64,000 bases of DNA, from positions 33,232,001 through 33,296,000 of the forward strand of contig OY292278.1 in NCBI GenBank assembly GCA_958496175.1, written 5' to 3'. Of the stretch, positions 1 to 11,377 are shown in pieces (positions within the stretch are counted from its first letter, which is position 1; every line of letters starts with the position of its first letter). The translations under genes and the position numbers were made by a program. The stretch is from Sisyra terminalis. Lineage: Eukaryota; Arthropoda; Insecta; Neuroptera; Sisyridae. The notes beneath the pieces are model-generated. The model made no database searches, was not told where the DNA came from, and saw only the letters and a list, made by a program, of their open reading frames with translations.

Positions 1-715
1 AATATGTATGCAAATATTTCGGAAAAGGTAGATAAATATTGTAAACACATACGTGTGAGTGAAATATAGTCATTGTTTCAAATTTGAACTGAATGATTGC
101 CAGTATGGTTTCAACAGTCATATTAATTTAATTCAATCAATTGCCAATTTTAACCATTTTTCAAATGTGTCAGTATTGGGCGGTGAATATTTTACGGGAA
201 ATTACTACTATGTTGTGTATTAATTTGGATATTGTTTGGACTGTAAAATTCGAAAATATTTAGTTCAACGATATCTATCTTCTCCCTGTTTTAAAGATTC
301 TGACCGTTCTGAATGTTTTTTCTAACGGTTCGCTACCTATAACTTTTTATCTGGTTCGGGATTGTTCGGGATGATCGAGTCCTTTCCTCTCGAGTCCCCC
401 GATAAACCAAAAACATATACGAGTGCTGGCTTAATTTGATCGATGTTATAGTGTTTTAGTCGTCTAACTACTATCTATTTTTCTCCCAAACATTGGCTAG
501 ATTTCGCCCGTTTGAACCGTTCTTTCTTGCTAACCATTTGCGAGAAATTTCATACTGTAGCGTCAAAACGCATTTTTTTTTTAAATTTACTCAATTTTTT
601 TTTTAATAACGCCAGTGAAGAAGTATAACTTCAAAAATGCTTGCAGAAATATTTGAATTGAATTAAATTGTCGGCAAGTTGAAAAAATCGTACTTACCAT
701 AAAGAACGTACGTAC
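1..715 (-). other. intron 5 (partial) of the beat-family gene
   Basis: This is the beginning of the intron after exon 5, running off the left edge. No further beat exon was found. It holds one copy of a 13-base dyad motif (GAAGTATAACTTC, 620-632) and a stretch near 139-205 that resembles 45170-45240. The rest is AT-rich and unremarkable. Confidence 0.6.
620..632. repeat. 13-base dyad motif GAAGTATAACTTC, copy 1
   Basis: Five-base inverted arms (GAAGT/ACTTC) around ATA. The identical 13-mer occurs at 4312-4324 and 42284-42296, too often for chance in DNA of this composition; see findings. Confidence 0.7.
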
Positions 716-1022
716 CTCTTTGATGGACGGGTTCACCAAGTCGAGCTGAAAGTTGTATACTAGTGCTACGTTGATACTCCCCGGGGTTGATTTGGGCCGT
801 GCATGTGACTTGGAGTCCAGTTCCGCTGCGGCTTGTTCGCTGATCGCCATTGACCGGTGTTGGTGGTTTAAAATAATGCGGCAATAGCTGAAGGCTCATA
901 GTCGCTGTGCTCCACTGCAATCCTCCGGGAGCGCCATTGACCCCCGACCAGCGGTGGCCACCTTCTACACCCCCATAGGGGATCATCTCGGCTGAGTGTC
1001 GTTCGATGTTGTTCACTCCCAC
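716..1022 (-). CDS. beat-family gene, exon 5 (second half of Ig domain 2, gene continues past base 1)
   Basis: This exon encodes residues 179-280, from VGVNNIERHSAEM to RLGEPVHQR. It includes a Gly-rich loop (PYGGVEGGHRWSGVNGAPGG), the GLQWSTATMSLQ strand and the second Ig2 cysteine (Cys252, in LQVTCTAQI), which pairs with Cys159 of exon 4. The acceptor reads TTTATAAG before 1022. I end the exon at donor GTACGT (G at 715), leaving one base. A second donor, GTAAGT at 697, keeps the same phase and would add six codons. Without splicing the frame reads on to a stop at about 663, a possible short C terminus. Beat proteins usually have a further C-terminal tail, which would lie outside the window. 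Confidence 0.9.
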
Positions 1023-1750
1023 CTTATAAACGAGAGAATATATTTTTCTTTTGTTGATCTTTACATTGAGAGAATACTTTATCACAAATGGAAGTTACTA
1101 TTTCTTTTCTTTAGAGATTTATTGTCTTTAAACTTTTTCACCTTTATGTTTCACTTACATCGAGTTCTTCGAAAATTGACACTTTATGATTTTACACGAT
1201 GTATCAAAATAATATCTGTCAGTTTTTCGTAAGATTTATTTTTAATTTATCAATGATTCAATTTCAGATTCTATACAAGTAAAAGCTAAGCAAAAAATTC
1301 AATACTTTTAACACACTTTGCTTAAGTCATTCTATCTGTCTGGGTGAAATTTTGAAGTTGATATTTACATAATTTTCCTCAATCGATTGATTTGAAACTT
1401 GGCACACTTCCTTACTACCGACGAAAATATGTAAATCAGCCACTAATCAAATGAGTTCAATTAGGGGTAAATAATAAAATACATTTTTATGCTGTAAGTT
1501 AGTTCAATATGGATAGCTAAACGAAAGTAATTAGATTGGTAGTAGGATAGTTAAATACTTTGGGATGAATATGTATGTTAAAAAAATTAAAGTAAAAGAG
1601 CTTGGAATTTGAATTAACAATAGATTTAAAAATTATTAAGAAATAATTCTGAATCTATACTACAATAACGCAAAAAATGAGCTTTGCCGTTGACAATAGC
1701 GATAACTATCGTATCATTTCTATGTTATAATTATTTTCGTTCCATTTAAC

Positions 1751-1993
1751 CAGTGGTTCTTAACCTGGGTTCAATCGAACCTCAGACATTTAGTGAGTCA
1801 GTCTCGTGGATTCCACGGAGGTCAAGATACACCGCTGACTCATATGACCTAATATAATGTAAAACCTAATGTATAAATATATATCAATGTTTTGATTTGG
1901 AAATCTCATGTTTTATTTTTTTAGTAAGAAAGGTTCAAATGCTAAAACGAAACTGGTTAGGGTCAGTACTTCCAACAAGGTTAAAAATCACTG
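1751..1993 (+). mobile_element. hAT-like MITE, family A, copy 1
   Basis: The element starts CAGTGGTTCTTAACCTGGG and ends GGTTAAAAATCACTG, imperfect inverted termini of the hAT type. The interior has the family's GAGTCAGTCTCGTGG stretch and the ACTCATATGACCTAA stretch. It is about 243 bases and has no coding capacity. An 8-base target duplication is not evident, so it is old or was copied as part of a larger unit. A frame of 71 codons overlapping it (1908-2123) is non-coding repeat sequence. Confidence 0.65.
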
Positions 1994-2170
1994 GTTAGAC
2001 CCAAAAAAATATAAATATTTTGAATTCATTGGATCTTCATTGTCAATAGATCTATTAGTTCTGAAAATACTAATAAATAAAATCGATTTTACAGTAACGA
2101 AAAAAAATCGACATTGCAGTTGACAATATCGATAACAATCATACTGATCCTATCTTATAATAATTATCAT

Positions 2171-2196
2171 ATGGGACGAAAAATATTTCGTCCCAT
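2171..2196. repeat. perfect short hairpin
   Basis: Arms of 11 bases (ATGGGACGAAA and TTTCGTCCCAT) flank a four-base loop AATA. It sits in the left flank of the second family A MITE and is absent from the first copy's flank, which retains only the right arm. Confidence 0.7.
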
Positions 2197-2201
2197 TTAA
2201 C

Positions 2202-2429
2202 CAGTGGTTGTTAACTTGGATTCAATCGAACTCCAGAGATTTGATTAGTTAGTCTCGCGGGTACAATGGAGGACTCATATGACCTAAATATAAATATACC
2301 TATTATATAAATGTAGCTTTGTTTTTAATTTGAAAATATAATTTTTTATTTTTCCAATTTCAAAGGGTTCGATGAATGCACATATGAAACTGATGGTGTC
2401 AATACCTCCAACAAAGTTAAAAACCACAG
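2202..2429 (+). mobile_element. hAT-like MITE, family A, copy 2
   Basis: This element starts CAGTGGTTGTTAACTTGG and ends AAAAACCACAG, with the same interior as the copy at 1751-1993. The two share about 75 bases of left flank (TTGACAATA-CGATAAC and CCATTTAAC), so they are parts of a duplicated unit of about 430-450 bases, or the true element is larger than the hAT-like core. Confidence 0.6.
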
Positions 2430-3864
2430 CTTAGAGCAAAAAAAAACACAAATATTTTATTTAATATTTCTTACCTCTGATTTTAAACTAAAAGAATATT
2501 TTACTTGAATCTTTTTATAATATAAAAAACTAATAACTAAGATACCAAGTAGATTCCGCTTCAATTGCGTGATCTAAAACCTCGTTTCATAACAATGAGT
2601 TACAATTATCAATGATGATTTCGTCTTTAAATTGGAATCAAAAGATGATTCTTAATAGTTTTTTTTTGAAAAAGGAAATATACATGCTTTATTGAGATGT
2701 CTGACTACAAATATTAAATAATTTTTGGTACTTACTAAGGTTTTAAAAAGTTTAAAATATTAACAAAACATTTAATAAATTAATTCGTCTCCAGAAAAGT
2801 ACAAATGAGAGTATTACTCTAGGATGCTACTGATTCTTACTTTATATGTCCTTCCCTTCGGGACAAATACAAAGATTCATTGTGCATTGAACACACGCAA
2901 ATAGGCTATATAAAGTAGACCATAGATAAAGCACGACTTCTTCAAAGCTTCCCCTGCTACCAGTAATGTTTACCCCTGCACTCTATTAATGGTAACTGCA
3001 GAACTAACCTTGATTGGAAATTAAAATCTTTTGAATTGAAATGGTAAGTCAATGGGAATTGTTGGGATTGGAGGTATGCTATCTCTTTCCTGTATTAAAA
3101 TAGTAACATCAAGTATATTCATCCCTAATTGTGTGTTTCGAAGCCTTGTTCCACTACATAATCGAGGTGCATCTATATTTCATATAAGTATAACTAGTGC
3201 ATTAAGTTTCAATTGGAGTCTATGTCATATAGCCTAATTTTTTGTTCTTCCGAATTAATGTTGAATTCTCTTATATTATATGAGAATTGTTTATAATAAG
3301 AAGAGAAATGTATATTATACATAAGTAAGGACGCCTAAATTAAAATTTACCCCAAAAATACAACCCTTTCTTTGTCTGACTCTATGTTGTAGAAAAATAA
3401 TAATAAAAGTAATTTTGATGAAATTTGGTACAAAGATTTGCACGAAAGAAGATTTCTTCATTAATTCCGTAGCAAAGGATGATTCTTGATCATTTTCAAT
3501 ATGAATTTTAGTAATTTAATTGTATGCCAAATTTTATTTAACATTTGTTTTGATATTTTATTCTTGTGGTAGTGAAAAAAAAATTTAAAACTCTGTTTCT
3601 TTTACCAAAAATAGTTGAAATATTTTAACATGAAAGAAAAGTAATTTATTAAGTATCTTCCAATCCGCTTGAAATTTTGAACAATAAGTAACAGCGTATA
3701 TTTAATTTCGCTTGAATTTTGAATTTAAACACAAAGCGAATGAAAAAAACATAAATGAAAAAAAAATTGCTTAAATTCTTATAATATTTTTATGCCATCC
3801 ATTAATTTTGGTTTTTCATGTTTTTTATTTTGTCTTGAAATATGAAAAAAATATAGTTAGTTCT

Positions 3865-4049
3865 GAAACCAAAATAAACGGTTTTCTTGGAAGTTGTTTA
3901 AGGATGAATAAACAATCAATTTTTCTATGTTAAAAACTTTAAAATAATTCAATTTTTTATCTTTTAAAAATTAACTGCAATCGAGGATGAGAAATTGATT
4001 GTTTTTCAATTTTAAACAATTCGTTTTCCTGTTAATATTTTGGTTTTAG
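3865..4049. repeat. imperfect inverted repeat
   Basis: Left arm AAACCAAAATAAACGG, GGAAGTTGTTTAAGG, AAACAATCAATTTTTCT; right arm, reverse complemented, AAACCAAAATATTAACAGG, CGAATTGTTTAAAATTG, AAACAATCAATTTCTC. The arms are about 62 bases, spaced by about 64. A decayed MITE is likely. Confidence 0.5.
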
Positions 4050-4311
4050 ATATTAAATGTTGTGTCACGATGATGAAGTTGCAAAAATCAGTAAGAAATA
4101 AAATAAAAAGAAAAAACTTTATGATTTAATTTTTTTATGAGAAAAAGAAAAATATTGATTACTCTAAGGCTTATATTTTATTTCACTGATACCACAAAAA
4201 CGCTGGTAAGGGTAGCTTTTGATTTTCACTTTAAATTCCCCCCCATTTTCCTTGATCACTTCATCAGACACTCTTTTCACAAGTCACGTCCTACATCAAC
4301 TGTTGCGAAAT

Positions 4312-4324
4312 GAAGTATAACTTC
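4312..4324. repeat. 13-base dyad motif GAAGTATAACTTC, copy 2
   Basis: Exact match to the copies at 620-632 and 42284-42296. Flanks are not obviously similar to them. Confidence 0.7.
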
Positions 4325-5277
4325 AAGGGTCAATACCTCTGACAGCTGAAACTCGAATATGATGTGACAACTAGGTAACTTTCTCTAAGCTCGGTTTTTA
4401 CGACCAACTCAAGTGATAACAGATTACATTTTCCTCCCACTACGGGAAAAGCTCCCAACCAACCGTCACAAAAATATCGTTCATTCTGAACCGAAATAAT
4501 TTTCATAACAGTAAAAACGGAAACATATCGTAATCCTCTTAGCTCCACCAACAGGATAAAAACATTAGAAACTTTTTCAAGGCCAGAAAGCTTTAAATAT
4601 CAAGTGGTTAAAAGTTCAGGTCGAAAAATGTTTGTTTACTCAACACTTTCATCGAATGATTCTCTAGTGTGCAATCGCTTATTCTGACCTCAAAGACATA
4701 CTTGAAGAAACTAAAGCTGTATATCGTTTCCAAGCACACGTTGTAAATTTTCCGAGACTAAATACAAAAATTTAGAAAAAAAACTAGTATTGAGTTCTAT
4801 ATATTATTCAAACAGAAATAATTCAATAAGAAATTAAATTTTATTAATTTATATTAATTTCCACCACAGAAGGAAAAGCTTTATTGTCTTTTAATAAATT
4901 AAGTCGGAATTATTGACAGTGTAATAAGAGGAAAAAAATGAAAAATATAAAAAAAAAAATTGAACCACAAAATGTAGTTTATTTAGTAAATTACATAATG
5001 ATTTAAAATATTTTCAAACTAAATCATTTTTTCATACTTTTAGCCATCTATAAGAAGGAAGAAAATTCGATTCTGTAATCACACATAATATCAGAAGAGG
5101 CAACAAAAGTTTTGAAAGAGTTAAGTTCTCAAAAAAAAAAAAATGAAATTGTTAAACTTGTAATTAATAATATATATAAAAAATAGAACTTAAATGTTTT
5201 CTTTTATGTTACAAATCCATAAAACCAAAATAAAATTATTGCTTTTGATTTTTCGGTAACATTTTATATACCTACTG

Positions 5278-5430
5278 TTATTCACCGTAGCTTTATAACT
5301 ACTTAGATCTTTTGTAACTCTAGGGTTATTAAAAATCTGTAATCGACAATTATAGAAAATTTGCTAAAATCGAACTACTCCAAAACTACTAGTTTTGGAG
5401 CGGTCTCTTTGACCACTCTACCACCAGTAG
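5278..5430 (-). mobile_element. tRNA-derived SINE, copy 2
   Basis: Read on the minus strand it starts CTACTGGTGGTAGAGTGGTC and continues with a box B-like AGTTCGATTTT, AAATTTTCTATAA and TAGTTATAAAGCTACGGTGAA. It is more diverged than the copy at 31.6 kb and box A is damaged. Confidence 0.6.
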
Positions 5431-6595
5431 TCCGGCTACATTTGATTACTTTTAATATCGCTGATGGGATATTTCTTGCATAAATAGATAAACCATCCAA
5501 CATTCCATGAACCTTGATGCAGGATCGAATAAACTTTAATCCTAGTGCAATATTTTGCTATTAATGTTTGCGTCGCAAAAAATAGTATGGCGATACTCAA
5601 AAAAATACTTGAATATCATTTGGTGATTAATAAGCTAGAAGAAAATGATTAGTCTTTCTACGGTTTTGGTATTTTCGGTAATTGTAGTATTTTTTAGTTA
5701 ATTCTTCGAGAGTGTAGTCCCCGATACGTTTAATTTGTTTATTAGGGCTATAATAAATTATAATAAGGGCCACTATAAATTGGTGTATTATTGTAGGGTC
5801 TACCACAAATCCTTAACAAATCCGTCAAGTATAAATAAATGTTCAAAAAATACTATACTGCACCTTTATAGTTACAAAGCGATCCAATACTACTTAATGA
5901 CCATTGAGGAAGATTGCATGACAATCGAAAAACGTATCTGGGCAACAGTTCAATAAATTTGTTTGGGCTTTTTATGTTTATTTTTTAGTTTTTTTGTAAA
6001 TTTAATTGCATAAATAGGACCTACATATAGCTTATACATTGATAAACGTTATGCAAAAGTAGGTATTAGTTTAATCTACTACTTTATTTTGTTCGTCTTC
6101 GAAAATATCTTCAATTTGTTTTAATATTCTGAGTAACAAAACGAAATTTGAAAGTCTATCATTCGAATTGGTTTAAAAAAATGAGAAAAATAAGTGACAA
6201 CCGATAGAAAACAATAAATTTAAGATAAAAAAATGCTTGTAAAACAGAAATTATTTACATTTTTAAACGACAAATGGTTTTGAAATGTGAAAAGACAATT
6301 TGTAAATATTTGAAATGGTAACAAGAAAATTTCAACGAGTCGCAAGTGTACTTGGAATAATAATAGGGTGTTTAAGCAATAAAAGAGTATTATTTCAAGG
6401 GGTATACATAAGGGTGGTGTGACAGTCAGAAATATGTGCTGAAGTCTTGTTCTTTCCTGATATCTATGATATGGTAATATATTCATCTCACTAACCCTTT
6501 GAATACGTGTAATGAAGCAGCGGCTGTTACAGACGGTTTATTTTTTTTATTTCCTGTCTAACGCTATATAAAATATTAATAATAAAAATCACGAA

Positions 6596-6622
6596 TGACG
6601 TCACACAGGACACGTGACGTCA
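6596..6622. promoter_or_regulatory. paired CRE-like TGACGTCA sites with an overlapping E-box
   Basis: Perfect TGACGTCA palindromes at 6596-6603 and 6615-6622, the second fused to CACGTG (6611-6616). TGACGTCA is the consensus for CREB/ATF-class bZIP factors and CACGTG for bHLH factors. They lie in intron 4 in a locally GC-richer stretch (6590-6830). Function is inferred from the motifs only. Confidence 0.4.
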
Positions 6623-7398
6623 GTGAGGACGTGCTGAATATGAGACAGGGGCTCATTTGTATTTTACACTTGGCTTAAAAGTGTTGTAAGCTCCACATGG
6701 CGTCGCTCCTGTGAACATAACGGGGTACACGAATAACGCACACCCTGCATCTGCTAAAATCCACGTTTCTCGTAAATCTAAACGTGCACGTGGCGAAAAC
6801 TTTGTCACTGTTCTTGTACGTACATATTATGTTTATATGAGAAATATAACGCCCATTACGCAACTTTCTTATTTTCCGTCTAATTACTTTTGAATGTGAA
6901 TAGATGTAATCAAAGCTATTTCTAGTCGGCTATTCCTAGAAGAATTGAAACTTGAAATAGACTCATAGAGAAATTGAAACATTCGATAAATCGGCTTAAT
7001 CGACAATGTGTGCAATTGGTGATTCCATGTGGAAATAAAAGTTTTATGATGGTTTCGATTTTCGATTGTTAATACGATTAAAGCTCTGAACGAACCGATG
7101 TTGGTTTTCGTTAAAATGTCGCTTACAGTATTTGCTATTTCCAAATGACACCGATTCAAGCACGGTTCAGAAAAAAATCAAGTCATTCATAAAAAGAAAA
7201 AAACTTTACCATTACTGCAAAGCTCTTTCATAAAATTGAATGTAAAATAAAATCGAATTTTGAAAGTTTTATTCATTGATTGAAAAAAATGATGTGGGCC
7301 CACCTGATTTCATTGAATTCTGATAAACATTTCTGTTACATTCAGGAAAAAAATAATGGTTTTAAGATAAAGAATCTTTAAATAAATATTTAAAACCC

Positions 7399-7555
7399 AA
7401 CTAGTGGCCGAGTGCTCAAGGTGATCGTTTCAAAACTGATAGATGTCGAGTATCGTACAAGTTTTCAATATTTCTCGATTTACGGATTTTTATTAACTCT
7501 AGAGTCGTTTAGGACCTTAATGATTATAAAGCGGTGGTAAGTAAATATAAAAAGC
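7399..7555 (+). mobile_element. tRNA-derived SINE, copy 1
   Basis: The head reads AGTGGCCGAGTGCTCAAGGT, like the start of a serine or leucine tRNA and containing a polymerase III box A (TGGCCGAGTG). A decayed box B region (GTCGAGTATCGTAC) follows about 40 bases later. The shared body is TTTTCAATATTTCTCG, ACGGATTTTTATTAACTC and ATTATAAAGCGGTGGTAA. It is similar to three other copies in this window lying on the opposite strand. Confidence 0.7.
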
Positions 7556-8850
7556 ATATAAAACTAGCGACCACCCGCTCGCTTTGTTGAACATAAGTTT
7601 GACTTTGTGACTTATTTTACAATCGAATATCGTAACCCATAACAAAAACACTATTGAAATTAAAAAAAATATTAAAAAAGATATTAAATTAGAACGTAAG
7701 AAAATCATTGAAAACAATCAATTGTATAAGATATTACATTTTTGTTTTCTTTCAATGAAAGACAACTTATCGTTGTTGTTACAATTTCAATTATCTAAGT
7801 AATATCATCTTTTTTATGGAATCTATACTGTATGTGAAATACTTTGTATCTGTATAGACAATTTAAATTTTGTCAAAAAAAAAATAAGGAAAAAATATGT
7901 AGAAAAACAACACATATTCATATTTTCATCATTTATAAACATAATATAATGTCTGCGACTTTGAATAATTCATTTATTAATAAGACGAAAATAATTTTTT
8001 TAATAAAAACCCTGTATGTAAATAAAAGATAAAATTTTTAGAAAGTATTTTCCTCTTAAAGATCCTTTTGAATTTTATAAGCCAAAATTTTGAAGAAAAG
8101 ACAAGAAATCTTACGTGGAAATTGAACCCAAAGTTCTTTGTATCCAGAGCGAAGATGTTACGACGCGCAATGGATAAATACAACGGTAGCTATGACTATT
8201 TATGTACATCAAACTACCAAAATATGTCTTTAAAAAATCATTACAAAATATCAAAGGATTAATTGAATCTTAAATAAGCATCCTAGAACCATCTACAAAA
8301 GTTTTCCCTTCGAATGGTTGCAGTCCCAAATCAATCCGTTCAGTAGTTCGTAAGTGAATCCGCCTCAGAGGAATGCTATTTTTATTATATATGTAGAAAA
8401 GATAAAAATATTTCTGTTTTTCTATTCGGTTAATGCGTCATTAATTGAAACCTAAAGGTTTGATTCAAGTTATTTTTCTCTTATTTTGCTGTTATATTAT
8501 TCCTTTTGATTTTAATATACCATTGGTTTCGATAACAAAAACAGAACATCGCTACGTACAATTTTGATGAAAAATATCTAAAATTTGCTATCAAAAATTA
8601 TAAATTCAGATCAATTCTGGTGTAATTAGAAACATGATTTTTGTAAGATTACTATAAATACCACTTGCGTCCGAAGTTGCAACGGTAGATTTTCTTTTTA
8701 ATTTCCAACCATAACGGGTGAAACTAGAGGTAAAAATGATTTTTCACTACAAATTTAATTTATCAACCCATAACTTCCATTAATCAAAATATGGTAGATA
8801 AATTTCTATGTATGCGTATACACTATACGTTAATGTAGCCTATGTATGAA

Positions 8851-9008
8851 GGTTTATAAAATACACAGGTGGCCTCATGGTGGCTACGTGATGGATACGT
8901 GACGTATCGAGAAGAAATTCGTAGGTATCTTCCAGACTGATCAATTTCAAAATTCTTCGTATGACGTCATTTTTTTTCTAATGGAGCAACCTGTGTAATT
9001 TACAAACC
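8851..9008. mobile_element. short MITE with about 23-base inverted ends
   Basis: Left end GGTTTATAAAATACACAGGT and right end, reverse complemented, GGTTTGTAAATTACACAGGT are inverted copies with about four mismatches over 23 bases. The interior (about 110 bases) has TACGTGACGTATCG and a perfect TGACGTCA at 8962-8969. No coding capacity. Superfamily not assigned. Confidence 0.6.
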
Positions 9009-11219
9009 TTGGCCTACGTATGACTACATATGGTATATGTAGGCTTAATAATAACGTTACACAACACTAGTCAATTCCCACGATTTCGTCAATATAACGT
9101 AGGTGTTGGTTTTATTTTGTCTTTTAGATTTACTGTTGGTCGTGGTTAAGAAATATTTTTATTTTTTACATTCCATTTACGAAAAACATATTCATATCTA
9201 AAAATATTATTTATTTTTTTAAAGAAGATACATCTACTAAATGGATACTTTAAATAAAAAGTCATAGGTAATGTTCAATTATTTTTTAATAAATATTCCA
9301 TGAAATTCCTCTGGATTTGGTAAATTGATATTTTTATTTTCTAATGAGAATGGTGTATAGCAGAAGTAATCAACTCGCGGCCCGTCTTGATCATTTTCTA
9401 ATCCGCGAGATTCATAAAACTTTTACAAAATATGATATATATTTCTATAAATGTACGTTTAGTATCATTCTTATTATACTATATACGTTAGCGAGCAAAC
9501 CAAAAATTCAATCCAAAAAACAAGTTTGCAGTGGATTCATGATGCATTTCCAGAATGGCTCGCAATATCATATGGGTACCTCTGTTGGTTGGCTACCTAT
9601 GGTATATAAAGTATATTGTTTACTATCGAGTATCATTTTATCCGCAAATCAATCAGCTATGCATAAATAAAAATTTCGCCAAGAACAATAAAGTAAGCTG
9701 TAAATTGAAATATGACTAAAAGCAGAATGAAAAATCGCCAATCAGTAAAATTAATCATATCCATTTTGAACATTTTTTTTACTCTAACGAAGTAACGAGT
9801 TTCAGCTCGAATCAAATAAAATTTGGAGTGATTTATAATTCGAATAAAAAATTTCCAAATGTCTTTATTTTCGTTTAACTATAAAAATCTTTTAAATTTT
9901 TTGGTTTGTTAATATATAATTTTTCTACTATGAATAATTTCTTTTATATTCTTTTTCCACAATTAACATAATGTCTATTTCACTACAAAATAGACAGGTT
10001 TATTATTAGACTAGAAATTTAAATACATTCAATCGAAATTTCAAATTAAATTCAAATCTAATCAATATTTGACAATATACTTGGCATGTAAATTTGCAAT
10101 TGTAAATCATATTCGTTTCAACTGGTTTCAGCAACGACCAACTGTTAATTCAATAATATTTAAAATTTTTAATTTCACAATTTAAATAAAAAATAAAGAT
10201 TATTTGAGTAGTTAAATAAAATGAATTACTATATGGGAGAAAAGATTAATTTAGCAGCAATGCTAAGATTAATTGGTGTTCATTATTGGCTTATGAAAAA
10301 TGCTTGTAGTTAAAAAATTTTCATATCCAAAAATAACTTGTTTTAATTTTAGGCTTACCGGAATGTAATATCGTTTTTTGTAATAGATAATTAAAACACA
10401 AAATTTTATTACAACTTTTGATTTTAAATTAATGATATAATCAGCTTCAAAAAGCAAAAATCAATTGATAATGAAGAAAAGTATCAAAAATTACATTTTG
10501 AACATCACTTAAACTTTTGACTTATTAAACCACTTAGTGAATGGTGTAACGATTGAAATTCATATAAATTCGATGGAATAGTTTTGGATGATTATAGTGG
10601 GTACGACAATATTGCTTCCCATAAATTATTTGTGTTTTTTTTTCAGGGTTTTCCTTCTGCAGAGAAGAAAAGAAAAAAGAAAATCTCATCATCTTGCATT
10701 ACCCGTATTGCCGGGTAGAATTTTCTCTGTTAATAGTTCTTAGGTATTTTTAGGTATTTGGTTGATGACCAAAATTGATTAGAAATATTTGACAGCTTTA
10801 GACTACCTAACATGGATTTATACCACTTCCTCACTTAACATCTAATTGGTTATTTTTTTTTATTTTTCGTTTGTATGAGTTGAAAAACTGAAAATTATCG
10901 AGCTTGAACTTAAAAAACTCATTTGGTAATAAGGTATATTTAATTCACATAGGTAAACATTGAAAATGTTTTTCGTAACAACTTTGCGTTGCGACCTTGT
11001 GAAACTCAAAGAGTATACAATATCAAAATGGTATTCCTTCAGGTTTTTAGTTTCACCATTTCAATATAAATTTCGAAATAAAATATATTTTGTAATTTTT
11101 CCAAAGTTAATTAGTCACTCTAATCATAAAATGTATTTAGTACCACTCACCACATACTAGACTAACTGATCAATTGAATTACTAAGAGTTTATAAACTAA
11201 ATTACATTCCGGTTCATCT

Positions 11220-11377
11220 AATAATGAAACCTACACTAAGAAGAAAATCACCATTAAGATGAACAGGGGTCCTGGTAAAGATGGCTGAAAAAAATTGGGT
11301 CCAACTGATAGGAAAGGAAAGAAGTGAAAGAAGCCTTTATTCAGGAGTGGAGCTCAGGAGGTTGGGAGTATAAGTAA
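11220..11377 (+). mobile_element. LINE open reading frame 2 C-terminal remnant
   Basis: Two overlapping frames read VKMAEKNWVQLIGKERSE and then, after a one-base shift, AFIQEWSSGGWEYK followed by TAA (11375-11377). The NWxQLAxxRxxWRxLxEAFxQxW pattern is the usual C terminus of a common insect LINE family. Everything before about 11220 is lost. Frameshifted and dead. Confidence 0.55.

Noticed and set aside
139..205. Resemblance between 139-205 and 45170-45240 (GTCAGTATTG...GTGAA...TTACGGGAAATTAC)
   Set aside because: Similarity is patchy and short; not enough to define a repeat family.
663..697. Stop codon at about 663 as the true end of the Beat protein
   Set aside because: Two good donors precede it and family members have a longer C-terminal tail; kept only as an alternative form.
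587..850. Minus-strand frame of 87 codons overlapping exon 5
   Set aside because: It is the +1 shadow of the Ig2 exon; the other frame carries the Ig cysteine and Beat motifs.
7399..7480. A functional tRNA gene
   Set aside because: The acceptor stem does not close, box B is damaged, and related copies share a non-tRNA body, so it is a SINE.
9344..9670. Plus-strand frame of 108 codons
   Set aside because: No recognisable domain; composition is like translated intron and there are no splice or promoter cues.
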